Source: Canna indica
Lineage: Eukaryota > Streptophyta > Magnoliopsida > Zingiberales > Cannaceae
Assembly: GCA_034359265.1 (NCBI GenBank)
Contig: CP136891.1
Coordinates: forward strand, 9,872,501-9,936,500
DNA length: 64,000 nucleotides
Direction: 5' to 3'
Below are positions 60,432-64,000 of the stretch, in pieces. The translations under genes and the position numbers were made by a program. The notes beneath the pieces were generated by a model that searched no databases, was not told the DNA's origin, and saw nothing but the letters and a program-made list of their open reading frames with translations. Positions within the stretch are counted from its first letter, which is position 1. Every line of letters starts with the position of its first letter.

Positions 60432-63064
60432 ATGGATCCCGAGGACGAGCTGCGCGACTCTGAATCAGGTGGGGACGACGACGGGGACGTCTGCAGCGAC
60501 GACGAGATCGCCGACTTCGATTGTGGGGACGCCGAATTCGCAGAGTCACAGGAGGTTCCCTCCTCCCCCAAGGTGCGAAAATAAGAGATCTTTCTTGACC
60601 TTGGATTATTCATCTATACTCGTTAGTTATTGGGCTTACTTGCTGGGTTCTATCTGTTGCTTCTTACTATGCGTTTTTTGCTTCTTGGTGTGATTACAGT
60701 TGTTTGCTAGTAGTGTTGGATACGATGCAAGCAATTTGATGCAAAGCCCTTGTATTTTTGGAAAGACATAGCTTTTCTTGAAACTTAGTCCCTTGCTTGA
60801 CTTTGCCAGTGCAATTGGTGGTTATATCTTGCAATTGTGACCAATCAAATACACACAAATATTTTCCGCGATGTAGCTAAACAATAAAAATAAACGCAAA
60901 CACAAAGGAGATCATCCCGACTTAATATTTATACTCAAGTGGAAAAAAATCTAGTTAACAAAAGGTGGTATCTTTGTGTTTCCCAAGTTATGATTTAGGG
61001 GTGCAGTCAACTATGTAGGCTCAAGGAGCCAAAACTGAATAGTTTACTCCCTGGCCAATGCAACTCATATTGGGTCTTTTTACTTTGACAGATTTTTTTT
61101 ATATACTGGAATTGGAAGAAAAATGTGATTAACTTTGTTACCACTGTTGGGTTTTATCAATGTCCATCACAAACACTGAAAAGGTAAACATGACAACTGG
61201 TAAATTTCTAAGGAAATACTTGTGGATATTAGGACCAAAACGATCAAATTAATAGGGTTATCAAGTACATCTCTAGTGTGTCAAAAACTTACCATGTGAG
61301 GTTAATTCGTTGGTGAAATGTAGAATTTGAAGGATATGGGGAAAAGAGCAAAACTGAATTATGATTTCTTTTGTGTGTGTGTTTTAACTAGTTTGTTTAA
61401 ATTTTCATTTGCTTATACTAACTTCAGGAGAATAGATGGGCATTTGATTTTCAAATTTTTTTTTGTTTACTTGAACTAGTATTGATGCTTATAAGTGCAT
61501 AATTTCTTAGTTGCCCTGTTCAATTTTGATCTTTTGAGCTGCTTGTTTATTCTTATTCACTATTTCACTTATACAAATGCTATGCTAACAAGGTGGTAGA
61601 CTTGGTTAGAAGTTATCTTGTCTTTGCTAGTTCTCACTGCAGTAAGTTGAAGTCGTATTTTGTTGGATGCCGAGCAGCTGACTTTAGAGATTAAATTTAA
61701 CCTGCACATAGTCCGATGTTCAAATTTTTTAATCTAATCGATCTATTTGTATGATTGGATGTATGTTCCATGTGCACATAAAAAAGCAGTTTAACTTTCA
61801 TGGTCCTTTATTATAAAAAAATTGCTCATATTTCATTTTTTGTCGCTTTTGCAGAAGAGCTATACCGTATTAAGTGAAGCTGATATCCAGCAGCGACAAG
61901 AAGAAGCCATAGGCGAGATATGCACCATACTGTCCATTCCAAGAGATGTAGCTTGCATCCTTCTTTGTCACTATAAGTGGTAACAAAAACCATACCCAGA
62001 GTCATATGCTTTTAGTTGTAAGACTTCAAATTGATGCGGTGCGGTCATGAGTTATTTTCTATGATCTCTTTTTTCATGCAAGTGAGCTAATATAAGAATT
62101 AAGGGCAGTGGCTAACACAAGTTGAACTTCAAGCCGCTCATGAGTAGCTTGGCTCATTTACACCCATGCACTTTTACCAATATTATGGTATTGTACGAAA
62201 TACTTTACAATGCATAGCTATCATGCAAATGCAACAGTTGTTTTGGCAGCACTTTGCCAATTTTGCATATGCTCTATAAGCTAGAACTTAATCTGACCAT
62301 GCTCCATAATTTTAGGTGCATCATAGACTCATAGTGGATATGCATACAATATTTATATAATTTCATATCATAGAGACTTAGGTAAATCTTGATAATCAAA
62401 CTTGAAGCTCTGCCAATTGTTGAGGAGTAATATCAGCCAAGGTGCTGACTTGTCGTCCTTTTTCTGTATTCATTGATCATACTTCACAAAGTATTTGTCC
62501 AGAGTTGTGCATCATTGTGGATTTGCATGCAACATTAACAACTTGGTCAAAATGATTCAGATATTCAGCTGTTGTTACTCTAACTTTGATAAGCAAACTT
62601 GAAGCTTGGCCAACTGTTGTAGATTCTATCAGCTTTCGTTCACTGTTTTTTCTTTTTTTTTTTGCTATATTCATTTTTGCTCTCTGTTCCTAGTTCCTAC
62701 AACATATGTGAATGATTGGGTTTTTTTTCTTTGAATTTGCCTTTCTTGTTTTTATGCTTTTCTTTAAATTGATAATGCAGGAATGTTGGAAAGGCACAGG
62801 ATGAGTGGTTTGCAGACGAAGAAAATGTACGCAAGATTGTTGGCTTGTTGCAGAATCCAGTGAAAACCCCAAACAGTAGAAAAGTAAGTATTGTCGTTTT
62901 CTTCTTCTTAAGGTTGTACAAATGGATTCCCAATAACTATCTGCATGATACTTGTGGTATTGTCTTGTTGCAGATAAACTGTGGTATATGCTTCGAAAAC
63001 TATGTCCGCTCTAAGATGAGTGCAGCTTGCTGTGGGCATTATTTTTGCAATACATGCTGGAAAG
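60432..63064 (+). CDS. ARIADNE-type RBR E3 ubiquitin ligase, 5' part
   Basis: Four exons are visible: 60432-60572, 61855-61979, 62781-62883 and 62974-63064; the frame is kept at each junction. The rest lies beyond the window. RBR ligases take ubiquitin from an E2 onto a RING2 cysteine before transfer. Exon 1 gives an acidic start (MDPEDELRDSESGGDDDGD), typical of plant ARI proteins. Exon 2 gives YTVLSEADIQQRQEEAIGEI and ILSIPRDVACILLCHYKW. Exon 3 gives VGKAQDEWFADEENVRKIVG. Exon 4 starts RING1 with CGICFENY and CCGHYFCNTCWKG. It resembles ARI7/ARI8-like members. Whether all RBR residues are intact cannot be judged. The intron after exon 4 is at least 0.9 kb and holds a minisatellite and a foldback element. 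Confidence 0.9.
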
Positions 63065-63293
63065 GTTGGTTCATCTATATGTTCAGCAGCTACCACCTTA
63101 GACATTTCTATATTTCTTTTTGACACTGCATTCTTCGATTTCTAATAATTTTTTTTACTAACTTTGACCTTCTGTGTCTATTAATTAGTCGCACTCAATC
63201 TTTTTTGTCTGCTAAATGTTGGTAAAATGCCCATTATTTACTTAATAGCAGCTACTTGTAAATGCCTTTACAGTTGAACATTGTTTGCTCATG

Positions 63294-63430
63294 TTTGCTC
63301 ATGTGTAATGGACATACAATGACTGCTGAAGTAACATAAGCCTTGTGATTTCCTGTAGTTCTTTGCTCGTGTAATGAGCATAGAATGACTGCTGAAGTAA
63401 CACAAGCCTTGTGATTTCCTGCTGAAGTAA
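63294..63430. repeat. 68-bp tandem duplication in the ARIADNE-gene intron
   Basis: TTTGCTCATGTGTAATGGAC at 63294 and TTTGCTCGTGTAATGAGCAT at 63362 start two units sharing AATGACTGCTGAAGTAACA and AAGCCTTGTGATTTCCTG. A third partial block, CTGCTGAAGTAACA, follows. Confidence 0.85.
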
Positions 63431-63545
63431 CAGACCCGTCTATAGGTCTGTGATGCTCCTGACGTGACACAATTTTCTTTTCTGGTATCTTTTTATATCA
63501 TCTTAAATGGTGCCAGGTTTTAGAAATTTTATAAAGAATTATAGA

Positions 63546-63934
63546 TAGGGTGGTGTGAAAGATTTTAGAAATTGAATATCCATATCCGCACCACATTCAA
63601 ACGTGGATATCCGCACCGCAGCCACATCTGCACCGCATTTAATAAAAATCAATATAATAATATATATAATAAAGAATAATAAAATACATTATTAAAATTC
63701 ACAACAATTAGTAACTTACTAGCATTTCATATAATTTACCTACCATATATTAAGTAACTTATATATATGGGTAAATTAGTAATTGTCCATACGCGGATAA
63801 TGTGGTGCGGATACACATTCGCACCACATTCACACAAATAAAAATTTGTTAAGTCCATATCCACATCCATATTCATTTTTATTTGCGGATATGGATCAAA
63901 TATGGTGCAGATGTGGATAAAATTGTCATCCTTA
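63546..63934. mobile_element. hAT-like foldback element with GGATGCGGAT-type arms, intronic
   Basis: The right end AAAATTGTCATCCTTA and the arms ATATCCGCACCGCA / TGTGGTGCGGATA match the copies at 1935-3527 and 22894-23344. The left end TAGGGTGGTGTGAAAG is diverged, and no TSD remains. The centre has TATTAAGTAACTT, the unoccupied form of the Harbinger insertion site at 2152-3248. Confidence 0.65.
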
Positions 63935-64000
63935 ATATTACCTCTCCTTAGAAGCATATTACATATATTATGTAGGGTAATTACCTAAATCTTTTTATCA

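Noticed and set aside
1..64000. CRISPR arrays, bacterial operons or prophage
   Set aside because: The repeats found are tandem or transposon repeats without spacer structure, and the genes have plant introns and families.
1..64000. tRNA, rRNA or snoRNA genes
   Set aside because: No convincing A/B box or cloverleaf sequence was recognised by eye; a covariance-model scan would be needed to exclude them.

Overview
The window is nuclear DNA of a flowering plant. Its genes have GT-AG introns, plant-only protein families, a mitochondrial biotin synthase and a chloroplast-type lipase. AT-rich, transposon-filled spacers separate genes whose 5' coding ends are GC-rich, and one lipase gene is intronless and very GC-rich. 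This pattern suggests a monocot, but the species cannot be named from the sequence.

Seven protein-coding genes can be supported. From left to right they are: a class-I (DAD1-like) phospholipase A1 (minus, 10210-11505); an AN1 zinc-finger stress-associated protein (plus, 20159-20602); a 13-exon gene of the plant family typified by Arabidopsis At3g49140 (plus, 26041-31052); an INO80 subunit D-like protein with a KANL2-type zinc finger (minus, 35113-36642); biotin synthase BIO2 in six exons (plus, 39445-43352); a small secreted LysM protein (minus, 44959-45219); and a DUF1685 protein in two exons (minus, 51095-52109). The first four exons of an ARIADNE-type RBR ubiquitin ligase (plus, from 60432) run off the right edge, making an eighth gene, partial here. 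The genes are independent housekeeping or stress loci. I see no operon-like or pathway cluster.

Much of the rest is mobile DNA. A 6 kb decayed LINE (about 3.8-9.8 kb) keeps DUF4283, zinc-knuckle, endonuclease, reverse transcriptase, zf-RVT and RNase H signatures but has many stops, mostly at tryptophan codons. A 5'-truncated LINE tail lies at 47.6-48.9 kb on the minus strand. Many small non-autonomous DNA elements are present, several with readable target-site duplications (TSDs): hAT-like (8 bp), Harbinger/Tourist-like (TTA/TAA), CACTA-like (3 bp) and Mutator-like (9 bp). Two clear nesting events can be read against related copies elsewhere in the same window.

The most unusual observation is a group of foldback elements that share the end T/G-AGGG-N-TG-N-CAA and, in several cases, an 8-bp TSD. 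Their long palindromic arms are built from quite different short repeats: GGATGCGGAT-like, GGGCCGG-like, GGGTACTCGC-like, and CGGTTCGGTTAACCG-like. Coordinates of exon joins are given in the evidence fields; they were read by eye from splice signals and reading-frame continuity.
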